Of a stretch of DNA of 64,000 bases, positions 51,558 to 60,510 are shown piece by piece (position 1 is the stretch's first letter; every line of letters begins with the position of its first letter). Position numbers and translations under genes: made by a program. The stretch covers positions 1-64,000 of the forward strand of contig CAYLRN010000014.1 in NCBI GenBank assembly GCA_964386385.1. Reading direction: 5' to 3'. The notes below the pieces were generated by a model. The model worked only from the letters and a program-made list of their open reading frames with translations, searched no databases and was not told where the DNA came from. Source of the DNA: RUG572 sp964386385. Its GTDB lineage: Bacteria; Verrucomicrobiota; Kiritimatiellia; RFP12; UBA1067.

Positions 51558-51966
51558 ATTCTCCTCTGCCTTTGCGCCGCTAGGTTATCAAATAAGGTGG
51601 CCGACGTGAACGGAAAATCCATGGGAAACCATGGGGCAAAAACGGGTGAATTCCAACCCAAACCGGATTTGCCATTCAGCGGTCCTTTCAATCGCGGCGG
51701 CGGACGCGTGGGAGCGCGTCCCTCCCATGTTGACAATCCATCTGGCAGGGCGGGGCGTCCCGCCCCGCCCTGCCGCCGTCCATGCGGTTGAGGCATCACA
51801 TGACCGGGCGTTTTCGGTAGGGCGGGGCGTCCCGCCCCGCCGCCGTGGACGAAACGTCGCGCCCTACCTGACATGGCTGTCCAGCCGCCTTTTCACGCGC
51901 ATCGGCGCGACGGGACGTCGCGCCCTACCGGAAAACGCCAACCACTTGCGCACCCACGCAACTTAA
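51558..51966. repeat. Hairpin cluster ending in an octamer array
   Basis: From about 51660: a GGATTTGCCATTCAGCGG motif shared with the 1.1-1.4 kb cluster, a GGACGCG/CGCGTCC hairpin followed by CTCCC, two GGCGGGGCG/CGCCCCGCC hairpins (one led by GCAG, one by GTAG), and a GGCGCGACG/CGTCGCGCC hairpin with loop GGA and CTACC. An octamer array (51942-51978) runs into the end of the DUF1080 gene. 51558-51659 holds the rluD-like gene's upstream region and nothing else recognisable. Confidence 0.8.
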
Positions 51967-53829
51967 TCACTTAATCTTAATGCGGAGGTTGCGGAACTCG
52001 ACCTTCATCGGCGGACCCTGGTGGAGCTGGAGCGCTATGTGTCCTTTGGACGGCAGAAACTCCTCGCGCGGGTCGACGACCGACGTCGTGCGAACGCCGT
52101 TTATCCACACCGCGATCTTGCGTCCCTTGACGAGCACGCGGATGGCGTTCCAGTCCTTCGGCTTGTAGAGCTTGCGCAGTTCGGCGCCGTTTGCGAAGCG
52201 CGTGACGGACTTCTTTCCGTCCGCCGCGATCGCGACGTCCGCGCCGCGCTCGCCGATAAGATGCTGTCGGGGATGGTAGAGGAAACCCACGAAGTCTCCG
52301 CCGCCGTTCATGTCCGCCTGGTAGCCGTTGTCGCCGATGAACTGCGGACGGCACCTGACCTGGATGCCGGAGTTCGCGCCGCGCGAAAGGCGGAATTCGG
52401 CGCGGAGGTCGAAGTCGGTCAGGCTTTCGGCAGTGTAGATGAGATGGTGGTTCGGACGGCACGGATGCTCCGCCGTCGATTCGCCCGTGATGACGCCGTC
52501 CTTCACGGTGAAGTAGACGTCCTCCTGCGTCCATCCGGCGAGGTTCCTGCCGTTGAAGATCGGACGGAACAGCCGCTCCTTCGGGTCGGGGATGCGTCCG
52601 CGCCTCCCAAGCGTGTCGACGATCTTCTGCAGCGCGGCGCGGAAGTCTCCGCTTGCCGCTGCGTATGCGTCCAGAAGCGTCGCGGCGAACTCGTCCGGAA
52701 GGACGCATCCCGCCAGCTCCACTTCCCGGTTCTCCGGCGTGACGACGGACGTCTCCGGGCCGTCGCCGACGCGGTACGTGAGGCGCAGTTCCTTGTGGAC
52801 GCCCGGCGCCGGGTCGAACGGGAAGCCGCCGCGCCCTGCGAGGCGGTTGCCTGACATTATCGACCGCGATCCCGCGGCGACGAGTTCGCGCATCATGTCC
52901 GCCACGTCCTTCCACGGCCGCTTTATCGCCTTGCCGCCGGCGTCGCATACGGCGTTCGTCCCAAAATAGCCGTATTCCGCCTTGACGATTTCCACCGTCA
53001 CGTCGTCGGCGACCATTTCGCGCGAGCAGATGCGGATGATCGCGCCCACGAGGCGGTCTTCCTTTGGAGCGCCCTTGAGGACGTCCAGCAGGAACGGCAG
53101 ATGCGTCTTCGCGTCGCACAGCGTGGCGTATGACTTGTAGACTTCCGAGCGCAGCGAGGAGTGCGGCGTTTTGGCGGCCAGTTCTGCGAATTTCGGCAGG
53201 AGGCGCACGGCGCGGCGGTCGCCGAGAACGCCGACGGCGAGGCGCGCCCGCGCGACGTCCTTTCCGAAGGCGAGGGCGCAGAGGCTGTCCTCGACCGCCT
53301 TGTTCGGGAAGCCGACGAGCCGGCGGCGGGCGAGCGTCGCCTCGAAGCCCCTGCCGAGCGCCTGCTCGACGATGGCGGGGACGACGGAGAGGTCGCCCTT
53401 CTGCAGGGGAGTCTGCGGCGGGAACGCGGTCAGCACGGCCGCGGCGCCGTCGTAGCCGGGCGCGACGGGCGTTGCGCGGATGCGGAGCGAGGCATCGACG
53501 GCGGCCTTGCGCTTCCCCGAAACGCGGCCGCCGGCGTCGGAAAGGGCTTTTTCTGCTTCAGCGCCGGGGATGTTCTGGAGGGCGTAGCGGGCGGCGTGGA
53601 AGAGCGGCGCGTCGGTCTGGTCGGCGAGCAGCGCGGCGAGCGCCGGCACGGCCGCGGCCGTGCCCACGTGGGCGAGTTCCTGGCAGGCCGTGACGCGGTC
53701 GTTCAAGTCCGGGCCGGCCACGGCGGCCAGCAGTTCCTTTTCCGTCATCTGGAACGCGGGCTCCTTCATCTGCGCCGCACAGAGCGAGGCGACGAGAAGG
53801 GCGACCGCGAATGCGAATGTCTTTTTCAT
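51967..53829 (-). CDS. Secreted HEAT-repeat plus DUF1080 protein
   Basis: A 620-residue protein with a signal peptide (1-19). Residues about 28-330 are alpha-helical repeats of HEAT type (ELAHVGTAAAVPALAALLADQTDAPLFHAARYALQ...). Residues about 430-620 are a DUF1080 domain (3-keto-disaccharide hydrolase/LamG fold): FNGRNLAGWTQEDVYFTVKDGVITGES, FDLRAEFRLSRGANSGIQVR, DWNAIRVLVKGRKIAVWINGV, GHIALQLHQGPPMKVEFRNLRIK. DUF1080 proteins pair with Gfo/Idh/MocA oxidoreductases in keto-sugar pathways, and one lies 50 bases upstream here. The last residues (KIK) and the TGA stop are written by the octamer repeat. Confidence 0.88.
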   Translation of the reverse strand: MKKTFAFAVALLVASLCAAQMKEPAFQMTEKELLAAVAGPDLNDRVTACQELAHVGTAAAVPALAALLADQTDAPLFHAARYALQNIPGAEAEKALSDAGGRVSGKRKAAVDASLRIRATPVAPGYDGAAAVLTAFPPQTPLQKGDLSVVPAIVEQALGRGFEATLARRRLVGFPNKAVEDSLCALAFGKDVARARLAVGVLGDRRAVRLLPKFAELAAKTPHSSLRSEVYKSYATLCDAKTHLPFLLDVLKGAPKEDRLVGAIIRICSREMVADDVTVEIVKAEYGYFGTNAVCDAGGKAIKRPWKDVADMMRELVAAGSRSIMSGNRLAGRGGFPFDPAPGVHKELRLTYRVGDGPETSVVTPENREVELAGCVLPDEFAATLLDAYAAASGDFRAALQKIVDTLGRRGRIPDPKERLFRPIFNGRNLAGWTQEDVYFTVKDGVITGESTAEHPCRPNHHLIYTAESLTDFDLRAEFRLSRGANSGIQVRCRPQFIGDNGYQADMNGGGDFVGFLYHPRQHLIGERGADVAIAADGKKSVTRFANGAELRKLYKPKDWNAIRVLVKGRKIAVWINGVRTTSVVDPREEFLPSKGHIALQLHQGPPMKVEFRNLRIKIK

Positions 53830-53878
53830 GGGATGTTTCCGTTCTGTGGATGTCTGGTCATGGCGAGGCGGAAGGGCG

Positions 53879-55180
53879 TCAGATGACGTTCCAGCCTTCG
53901 CGCTGCGCGCGGGAGAGCATGCGGTCGGCCTCCGGGTCGTTCACGAACCGTTCGCGCACGGGGTCCCACGTCATGTCGCGCCCAAGCCACTGGGCTATGT
54001 TCGCGCAGTGGACGCTCGTCATCGAGCGGTGCATCATCACAGGGTTCGCGATCGTCTTCGCGCGCGTCCTGACGGAGTTGAGGAACTGTCGCAGATGGTT
54101 CTGTCCGGTGTAGCCGGTGCGGACGCAGTAGTCCGCGAGGATCTTCTGGTAGTCCGCGATCAGCGACGGATGCGATACCTCCGGCAGCGAATAGCCGTCC
54201 GCGCACGACACCCATCCCTCCGAGCCGACGTACCTGACGCCGCACGTGCCGCGCCAGCCGCGCTGGACGGCCACCATCTCAACGCCATTCGCGAAGCGCA
54301 TCGCCATTCCGTCCGGGACGGGATTGTGCATGCACGGGTAGAAGACCGGCGACGAGTTCTCCATCCCCAGCGCGTCGTGGCACTGCGCGAACGTGTGCGA
54401 ACCCCATTCGCCGATCATCGACGTGTAGAAGTCGAAGTGCGCGTGCCAGCCGCCGTGGATGTAGTTGGAGTGGTACGGACGCCACGGACACGGCCCCAGC
54501 CAGGCGTCCCAGTCGAGGACGTCGCGGGACGGTTCCGGCTCCGGCGCAAGCCACTTGCGGCTGAGGAACACGTTCCCGCCGGGCGCGAGATGCGCGTAGA
54601 CCTTCTTCACCTCTCCGAGGCGGCCGAGGCGCAGGAGCTCGTTGCAGACGACGAAGTTCGGCTCGCTCAGGCGCTGCATCCCGGCCTGGTAGACGCGGCC
54701 GAACTGCCGCGCCGTCGCCACGACCGCCTGCCCTTCGCGGACCGTCATCGAAGAGGGCTTCTCCACGTAGACGTCCTTGCCCGCGCGCATCGCCGTTATG
54801 GCGGCGGAACCGTGCCAGCGGTCGGACGTCGCGATCAGCACGGCGTCGATGTCCTTCCGCGCCAGCATCTCCTTCATGTCAATGTACTGCGCACAGTCCT
54901 TGTTGCCGTAATGCGCGTCCGTGATTTCCTTGATCGCGTCGCGGCGGTCCTTCCGCACGTCGCAGATGGCGACGAACTGGACGTCCTTTTCCGGCAGCAC
55001 CCAGCTGCGCAGGTCGCCCGTGCCGCGGCCGCCGAGGCCGATTGCGCCCATCACGATCCTGTTCGACGGCGCAACCGCGCCGTTCAGCCCCAGCGCCGAC
55101 GCGGGCGCGATCATCGGCAGAACCGCGGCCCCGCCCAGACGTCCCAGAAAACCGCGGCGCGAAACACGAATCTCTTTCAT
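53879..55180 (-). CDS. Gfo/Idh/MocA oxidoreductase, Tat-exported
   Basis: A 433-residue protein with a twin-arginine signal (VSRRGFLGRLGGAAVLPMIAPASALG). The NAD-binding fold has IVMGAIGLGGRGTGDL and VEKPSSMTV with the catalytic lysine; HGGWHAHFDFYTSMIGEWGSHTFAQCHDALGM is the substrate-domain signature seen in planctomycete-type members. AAGGAGG precedes the ATG. It is the first gene of a pair with the DUF1080 gene, which suggests an oxidation and hydrolysis sequence on 3-keto glycosides. Confidence 0.9.
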   Translation of the reverse strand: MKEIRVSRRGFLGRLGGAAVLPMIAPASALGLNGAVAPSNRIVMGAIGLGGRGTGDLRSWVLPEKDVQFVAICDVRKDRRDAIKEITDAHYGNKDCAQYIDMKEMLARKDIDAVLIATSDRWHGSAAITAMRAGKDVYVEKPSSMTVREGQAVVATARQFGRVYQAGMQRLSEPNFVVCNELLRLGRLGEVKKVYAHLAPGGNVFLSRKWLAPEPEPSRDVLDWDAWLGPCPWRPYHSNYIHGGWHAHFDFYTSMIGEWGSHTFAQCHDALGMENSSPVFYPCMHNPVPDGMAMRFANGVEMVAVQRGWRGTCGVRYVGSEGWVSCADGYSLPEVSHPSLIADYQKILADYCVRTGYTGQNHLRQFLNSVRTRAKTIANPVMMHRSMTSVHCANIAQWLGRDMTWDPVRERFVNDPEADRMLSRAQREGWNVI

Positions 55181-55214
55181 CAATGCATCCTCCTTCGAGT
55201 TTTCACATGACGTA

Positions 55215-55220
55215 ATTATA
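55215..55220 (-). promoter_or_regulatory. -10 box of the MocA-DUF1080 pair
   Basis: TATAAT on the minus strand, preceded by CTGC, 34 bases before the ATG. No good -35 box. Confidence 0.55.
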
Positions 55221-55266
55221 GCAGAAGCGCGGGACGTCTGCACGAGGCGTCCCGCCATCGGGCGGC

Positions 55267-58200
55267 TCACCGCGCCGCCGACGCGTCGCGCGCATCGCCT
55301 CTGGGCATGGCGCGGACCTTGTAGTGGCGGTTTTCGGGGACGGGAAGTGGCTTCGAGGCGAAGGCGTGTCCGAGCGCGGCGGAGAGGACCGCGGGCGCAA
55401 GTTCCCGCTTCGGATTGGCGCCGCCGAAGCGCCAGAGCGAGCCCCAGCCGCCGAGCCGGTGCCGGCCGAACCAGACGCGCCCGTCGCCGTCGACAATCCA
55501 CGGCTCCACCGGCGCGTCGGCGGAGTCCACGAGTCCGCGGTTCACGGCGGAGGACGTCCGCGCGATTCGCGCGGACAGTTCGGCGTCCAGAAAGCCCTTC
55601 GCGTCCGCCGCCACGTGCAGTGGCACGGGCAGTTCGTCGATGTCGTCCATCCGCGCGGAAAAGCCCACCGAGCGCATTCCGCCCCAGCCGACGGCCTCGC
55701 CGCCGCGCGAGCCGTCCGCCTTGCGCCAGAACGCGCCGAAGAAGGGGGCTCCGCCGACTTCCGCCCAGTTCCCGCCGCGGGCCACGTACCGGCGCACGGC
55801 GGCAAGACGCGCCTGCCACTTGCCCTGTCCGTCCGCCGGGAAGCGCTCGCCGTAGGGATTGACGATCGCGAAGAACTCCCCGCCGGCGAGCGCCGCGTCA
55901 AGGGACGCCGAATCAGAAAGGCGCACGACGCGAATGCCGTGCTTCGCCACCCATTCGGCGCTTTCCAGCGCCCGCGTCCAATCGCCGGGCGCGCAGGGCG
56001 TCCAGCTGGGCGCGAAGCCGGGTCCGAAGTCTATGACGCCGATCGCGCGCGGCGCTTCGGGACGGGCGCAGGGCGGCGTCGTGCGCTCCGTTTCCGTTGG
56101 ACGGACGGGCGCGAACGCCGGGTCTTCCGCGTAGACCCACCGCCCGGCGTCCGTCTCGACGAACGGCCTCTCGCCCTCCAGGTGGGCGGACTTCAGCCCC
56201 GGCCCTTCGATCCACCAGCCGTAGGCGGCAAGGCGCCGCCCCGCGACCGCGCGCGGCACGTCGCCGAGGTTCACGGCGGCGGAGACGTCGCCCCACTGCG
56301 CCGTGACGACGCCGTCGTCCTCCTCCGACATCGGATCGAAGCTCTTCCTTGCGAAGAGCGGCGAGCGGTCGTGGTCGAAGCGGACGAGCGGCCGGCCTGC
56401 GATGCGGGAGACGACGCGCGACTGCATCACGTGCAGCCAGTCGTACCAGAGGCGGCGCGGCGCGTTCGCCTCGAAGTCCTTCGCCGGCCCCGAAAGCGAG
56501 AGGTTGTAGCCGAGGGCGAGCATCCACGCCAGCACGCGCTCGTTTGTCACGAACGCGCCGAGGTCGTGCATGTAGAAGAGCGTCTTGTCGTGGAAGAGGC
56601 GCGCGCCGACGGGCTCGATCCGCCAGCAGTCGGGGGCGATCTCGTCCTTGAAGAGCGTCCGCCACGGCGGCCTGCCGTCCGTCGGGACAATCCGCCAGGA
56701 GCAGCCGCACAGCGCAGACTGGAGGTTCGCGCAGTGGTCCCAGCCGTCCTCCGTGCCGAGCGGCACGATGCGGGAGTCCTCTTCGTTCATGGAGAGCATT
56801 CCCTCGAAGTATGCCATCGGCGAGGGCGAGGAGGGGTTGAAGTCCCAGCGCCACGTGCGGGCGCCGCACTGGTCCTGGAAGAGGAGGTCCACGGGCGCGT
56901 CCTGCGTGAACTCGCGCACGGTCTTGCGGTTGGCCCTCTGGACGGCGGGATGCCAGAACGTGGTCGTCCAGCCGTCGTTTTTGGAATAGATCTCGTAGTA
57001 CGGCCGGCCGTCGAGGCCGATTGCAAGCGGCGCCTCGCCTGCGGCGGCGAACGACGGCCCTCGGGGATGGTCGCACCACCAGGTCGGGTTTGTGTAGGGC
57101 GAGACGAGATGCCCCTTCGCACGCGCCGCACGGTAGAGGTCCTGCATTTCCGCCATCGTCCCGTACCAGACGTTCGGCGGAAGGTGGTCCGGGTATTCCT
57201 TGTCGAAACCGCCCTTCAGATAGCACGATGGATGGTAGAGCGTCGGCGCGGGAAGGTCGTCCAGCAGCGCCTTCGCCTCGTTCGCCCTTGCGTGGAGGTG
57301 GAGAAGCGGCGCGTGCGTGAACTTTTCAAGCGCGGACGGGTCTCGGAACTTTGCCGCGAGCGGCGTCGTGAAGCCGTTCGCGGCCGCGTAGTCGCCAATC
57401 GCCGCGTCGAGCGAGCCGCCTATGCGAATCCTGACGGCGGGCGTCTTGGCCGTTTCCCCTGGCTTTGCGTATGCCGCGAACGCATGGAAGTGCCATCCGC
57501 CTTTCCCGTCGCCGCCGACGCCCGTCTCGCCGGGGATGAACGGCGCCGGATTGCGCCACGGCTCGTGCGGCGGACGCGGCTGGACGCCGTAGAGCGCGAC
57601 GCTTCCGCCGGCGGTTGTCGCCAGCCGCGCGAAGTCCGCGAAAAGCGGCGGATACGGAACGGTCATGGAATGATACCGGCCGCCGGCGAGGGCGTGGTAG
57701 AACGGATATCCGCCGGCCTCAAGCCAGTTGCCGCCGGCCTGCACGTAGGCGCGAAGGCGGTCGAGGCAGGCGAGATAGTTCTCGGGGCTGTCGACGGGGA
57801 ACGATTCGCCGTATGGATTGAGGATGAAGAGGAAGTCGGAGGACGCCATTGCGCGATGGAGGGCGGGAATCGTGCGCAGTTCCTCGAACGCGCAGCCGGG
57901 CGGCAGCGCGACGCGAAGCGTCCGCCGCCAGTCCTCGACCGTGGCGCGGACGAATCCGCCCACCTTCGGGCCGCTTGCGAGGTCGATGAGCGCCACCCTC
58001 CGGCGCGACGGCGCCCGCTCCGCGAGGCGCGGAAGGAGGTAGCGGACGGAAAACGTTTCCGCCGGCGGCGCGGGCGTCCAGAACGACGAGCCGTCCGCCA
58101 CGCCGAAGCGCCAGAGCGCGCCCGTTCCGCCGAAGCGATTGGCGGAGAGGTACGGCCCAAGCGGGGAGTCGATCAGCACGACGTCCGACTGTCCTTTGTC

Positions 58201-58917
58201 CGGCGGACGTATGACGGGCCGCTTCCACTGCCCGATTCGCGCGGCGACGTTCGGCGAGAACCACTTCCGTCCCTCGTCCGTGACCAGCAGCGGCACGGGC
58301 TCGGAATCCATCGGCTGCATCTTGAGCCCGCGTCCGTAGAGATGCGCGTAGCCGCGTCCGCCTTTTTGCGTTGCCTTCCAGTTTCGAGGGGAATCGGGCG
58401 AGGCGGGGAGGAAGTACTTCGAGTTGAACGCCAGTCCCAGGCACGAATTGCCGCGGCCGGGATAGACGAACTCCGCGACTTCGGCGGCCGGGAAGCGCAG
58501 ACGCGCCGGGAAGTCGAGCATCAGCGATTCGCCGGCCTTCGGCGTCACCTCCGCCCGCAGGTCCGCCGATGCGCCATCCGCAGACGGAACGGCGACGACC
58601 GTGACGTCGGCCCTGGGCGAACGCCATTCAAGCCGCGTCTCCGCGCCCGCGCAGTCCATGCGGAACGCGCCGCCGGGGATGGCGTTCGTCGTAAAATCGG
58701 CGGCGGAGAGAAACGAGCCGTCGCGGAAGCGGATGCGCCAGAGCCCGTGCTCGCCGCTCGCCCAGAGCCGCCGCCCGTCCTGCCGGACTTCCATGTCGCC
58801 CGTCCGGACGTCGAAGGACACGCCGTCCGCGCCGGCGCAGACAAGCGCCCACGCGAACGCGCAGCCCATGCCCAGGGCGCGTCCCGCCCGCCATGCAATT
58901 CCAGCCATTGCCCTCAT
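55267..58917 (-). CDS. Large secreted glycosidase-like protein with duplicated flanking modules
   Basis: A 1216-residue protein with a signal peptide (about 1-30). The centre (about 560-850) looks like a glycosidase barrel of DUF6259 type: PTLYHPSCYLKGG, GHLVSPYTNPTWWCD, VDLLFQDQCGARTWRWDFN and RIVPLGTEDGWDH. Two kinds of side module occur twice: FILNPYGESFPVD (about 367) pairs with FAIVNPYGERFPAD (about 1019), each followed by a RAYVQAGGNWLEAGG-type segment like a glutamine-amidotransferase fold; and a VPL...NRFGGTGALWRFG segment (about 205-280) pairs with VPL...HRLGGWGSLWRFG (about 1105-1190). Activity is not assignable. GGAG lies eight bases before the ATG. Confidence 0.6.
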   Translation of the reverse strand: MRAMAGIAWRAGRALGMGCAFAWALVCAGADGVSFDVRTGDMEVRQDGRRLWASGEHGLWRIRFRDGSFLSAADFTTNAIPGGAFRMDCAGAETRLEWRSPRADVTVVAVPSADGASADLRAEVTPKAGESLMLDFPARLRFPAAEVAEFVYPGRGNSCLGLAFNSKYFLPASPDSPRNWKATQKGGRGYAHLYGRGLKMQPMDSEPVPLLVTDEGRKWFSPNVAARIGQWKRPVIRPPDKGQSDVVLIDSPLGPYLSANRFGGTGALWRFGVADGSSFWTPAPPAETFSVRYLLPRLAERAPSRRRVALIDLASGPKVGGFVRATVEDWRRTLRVALPPGCAFEELRTIPALHRAMASSDFLFILNPYGESFPVDSPENYLACLDRLRAYVQAGGNWLEAGGYPFYHALAGGRYHSMTVPYPPLFADFARLATTAGGSVALYGVQPRPPHEPWRNPAPFIPGETGVGGDGKGGWHFHAFAAYAKPGETAKTPAVRIRIGGSLDAAIGDYAAANGFTTPLAAKFRDPSALEKFTHAPLLHLHARANEAKALLDDLPAPTLYHPSCYLKGGFDKEYPDHLPPNVWYGTMAEMQDLYRAARAKGHLVSPYTNPTWWCDHPRGPSFAAAGEAPLAIGLDGRPYYEIYSKNDGWTTTFWHPAVQRANRKTVREFTQDAPVDLLFQDQCGARTWRWDFNPSSPSPMAYFEGMLSMNEEDSRIVPLGTEDGWDHCANLQSALCGCSWRIVPTDGRPPWRTLFKDEIAPDCWRIEPVGARLFHDKTLFYMHDLGAFVTNERVLAWMLALGYNLSLSGPAKDFEANAPRRLWYDWLHVMQSRVVSRIAGRPLVRFDHDRSPLFARKSFDPMSEEDDGVVTAQWGDVSAAVNLGDVPRAVAGRRLAAYGWWIEGPGLKSAHLEGERPFVETDAGRWVYAEDPAFAPVRPTETERTTPPCARPEAPRAIGVIDFGPGFAPSWTPCAPGDWTRALESAEWVAKHGIRVVRLSDSASLDAALAGGEFFAIVNPYGERFPADGQGKWQARLAAVRRYVARGGNWAEVGGAPFFGAFWRKADGSRGGEAVGWGGMRSVGFSARMDDIDELPVPLHVAADAKGFLDAELSARIARTSSAVNRGLVDSADAPVEPWIVDGDGRVWFGRHRLGGWGSLWRFGGANPKRELAPAVLSAALGHAFASKPLPVPENRHYKVRAMPRGDARDASAAR

Positions 58918-59000
58918 GCCAAAGTCTCCAGGTTAAGGTTTCGTTTCCGGCAGTTCTGCGAAGGCAGATGCGCCGCAGTCGCCGCATTGCGATATCCGCC

Positions 59001-59030
59001 ATTCTACCATTCCGCCGCGCTTCGCGTCAA
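59001..59030 (-). promoter_or_regulatory. Promoter of the 1216-residue protein gene
   Basis: On the minus strand TTGACG (59030-59025), an 18-bp spacer and TAGAAT (59006-59001), giving a leader of about 80 bases. Confidence 0.6.
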
Positions 59031-59136
59031 CCCGGAAGGCTGTAGTGGGAATCTTGAATTTCCGCCCTCAGGCGAGCCAAAACGCGCAGATAGCGCGGAT
59101 GATGTGCGCGAATCGTCCGAAATTGCCATTCGGCGC

Positions 59137-59163
59137 TTGACAAGAAAAAAAAAACGCTATTAT
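59137..59163 (+). promoter_or_regulatory. Promoter of the zinc-ribbon/TM2-like gene
   Basis: TTGACA (59137-59142), an A-rich 15-bp spacer and TATTAT (59158-59163). Because the box overlaps an ATG at 59162, translation must start further down. Confidence 0.5.
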
Positions 59164-59257
59164 GAAGTCCTGTCTTCGGAGGAGTGCGCCTTGTCGCCGT
59201 TCCGCCGCGGACGACGTCATGTTTTTGGGAAACCATGCAGCTGAAAGGGCGCGAAAG

Positions 59258-59980
59258 ATGGAAGTGAGTTTTACGTGCAGGAAATGCGGTGCATCGTTGT
59301 ATCTGCCGGAGAATCTGTGCAAAAACGGGTTCAGATTCAGATGCGAGGCGTGCCTGAAACGCTACATGTACGACAATGGGAAAGTTCTTGATGTCGGCCC
59401 TGAACTGGACGAGTCGCCTTCGCGTGTGGAACGGTCGAACGCGAAAGCGCAGAACGGAAGCTCCATGGACAGGTCATGCGGGAATGGGGCGAAAGAAGAT
59501 GCAATCGGCAGGGGAACGCCGTTTCGGACCGGGGCAAATGCGAAAGACTCCATTCCGCCAAGTGCAAATGGAGTTCCCCAGCATGGCCAGCGGGATTGTG
59601 GATGCAGATCGCCCCAATGGGTCGTCGCTTTAATCCTCTGTGCGCTGTCGGGAATGTTGGGCGGACACCTCTTTTATGCGAAGAGAGTGCGGGAAGGAAT
59701 TGGTCGTCTTCGTCTCGTATTTTGGCCCATTGTAGGGGTAGAGATTGTCCGCTATTTTAAAGTAAAGGAGGGCGTTTCTTCGACTGTAATGAGGATTGCC
59801 TATGAGTGTCTTTTACCAGTTTGTGTGGCCATTCTGTGTTACATTCTGTTTGTGGTGCAAGTCTTCCTTTTTCCAATATGGCTTATGTGCTTCCTTATCT
59901 CCGTTATTCGTACATGTTCGGAACTTTTGGCAATATGTTGTGGCACGTTCGAGACGAGCGATGGGCGAGAACTGGAATAG
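59258..59980 (+). CDS. Zinc-ribbon membrane protein with TM2-like segment
   Basis: A 240-residue protein. The N-terminus has two CxxC pairs (FTCRKCG and FRCEACLKRY), a zinc ribbon of the kind seen before membrane domains. A polar linker (about 45-115) follows. Then WVVALILCALSGMLGGHLFYAKRVREGIGRL resembles the TM2 domain, and at least two further hydrophobic segments complete the membrane part. Base composition is visibly more AT-rich than the neighbours, especially after 59650, which suggests recent acquisition. ATG 59258 was chosen because the upstream ATG lies inside the -10 box. Confidence 0.6.
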   Translation: MEVSFTCRKCGASLYLPENLCKNGFRFRCEACLKRYMYDNGKVLDVGPELDESPSRVERSNAKAQNGSSMDRSCGNGAKEDAIGRGTPFRTGANAKDSIPPSANGVPQHGQRDCGCRSPQWVVALILCALSGMLGGHLFYAKRVREGIGRLRLVFWPIVGVEIVRYFKVKEGVSSTVMRIAYECLLPVCVAILCYILFVVQVFLFPIWLMCFLISVIRTCSELLAICCGTFETSDGRELE

Positions 59981-60001
59981 CGGCGGCTTTAGCAACGTGG
60001 T

Positions 60002-60436
60002 TCATGAATTTCTGTGTTGAATGTGTGGAATCGGCCTCTTGTGCGGGGGCGCAGACGCGCCCCCTGCAAAACCCTGTGCGCCGCCGCCGGCGGAGGGATT
60101 GCCAATGCCATCCGCCGTGCCGGCAATGTCTGCACCGCCGGCGAGGGCATTCTGGGGAAGGTTTTTGCACGTCGCGGCGTCTGCCGCGACAGCCAGCCAG
60201 TACGCCTTGCGCAGCGCCTTCGCGAGCTGGCTCACCAGTACGCCCAGCGCCATGCGGTCTGGCGTGGCGCGAATCTTGAACATGAGGTGCAGATGGTCGG
60301 GCATGATGGCGAAGGGCGAAATCCTCTCGCAGCAGCGCCACTTCTCGTGGAACTCCCCGATGGCCTCCGTGAATGCGCGGGTCACCGCGTTTTCGATTAC
60401 AATCCCCCTTTGGACCGATTTCGGAAAACGCAGCAA
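60002..60436 (-). pseudogene. HUH (Y1) transposase remnant, RAYT/IS200-like
   Basis: The frame contains ISPFAIMPDHLHLMFKI, the histidine-hydrophobic-histidine motif of Y1 transposases in the form typical of REP-associated tyrosine transposases. A helix LGVLVSQLAKALRKAYW follows. The first beta strand normally found about 40 residues before HUH is missing, a TGA lies just upstream in frame, and only a TTG could start the frame; a more natural start (MMTLKRRKGL, ATG near 60460) is in another frame. The C-terminal 60 residues are low-complexity Gly/Ala-rich and overlap a GGGGGCGC/GCGCCCCC hairpin. It is probably decayed; the catalytic tyrosine cannot be placed. Confidence 0.6.
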
Positions 60437-60478
60437 GCCCCTTGCGGCGCTTCAGCGTCATCATGTGGCAAGCCACAT

Positions 60479-60508
60479 AACCACCGCATTCATATAAATG
60501 CGGTGGTT
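60479..60508. terminator. 12-bp perfect stem-loop after glf
   Basis: AACCACCGCATT and AATGCGGTGGTT around a six-base loop, two bases beyond the glf stop. No U run follows, so termination is plausible but not certain. Confidence 0.5.
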
Positions 60509-60510
60509 GT

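Noticed and set aside
55324..59244. Very long open frame on the plus strand opposite the 1216-residue protein
   Set aside because: Arg/Glu/Ala-rich shadow without a signal peptide or motif. The minus-strand frame has a promoter, a signal peptide and structured modules.
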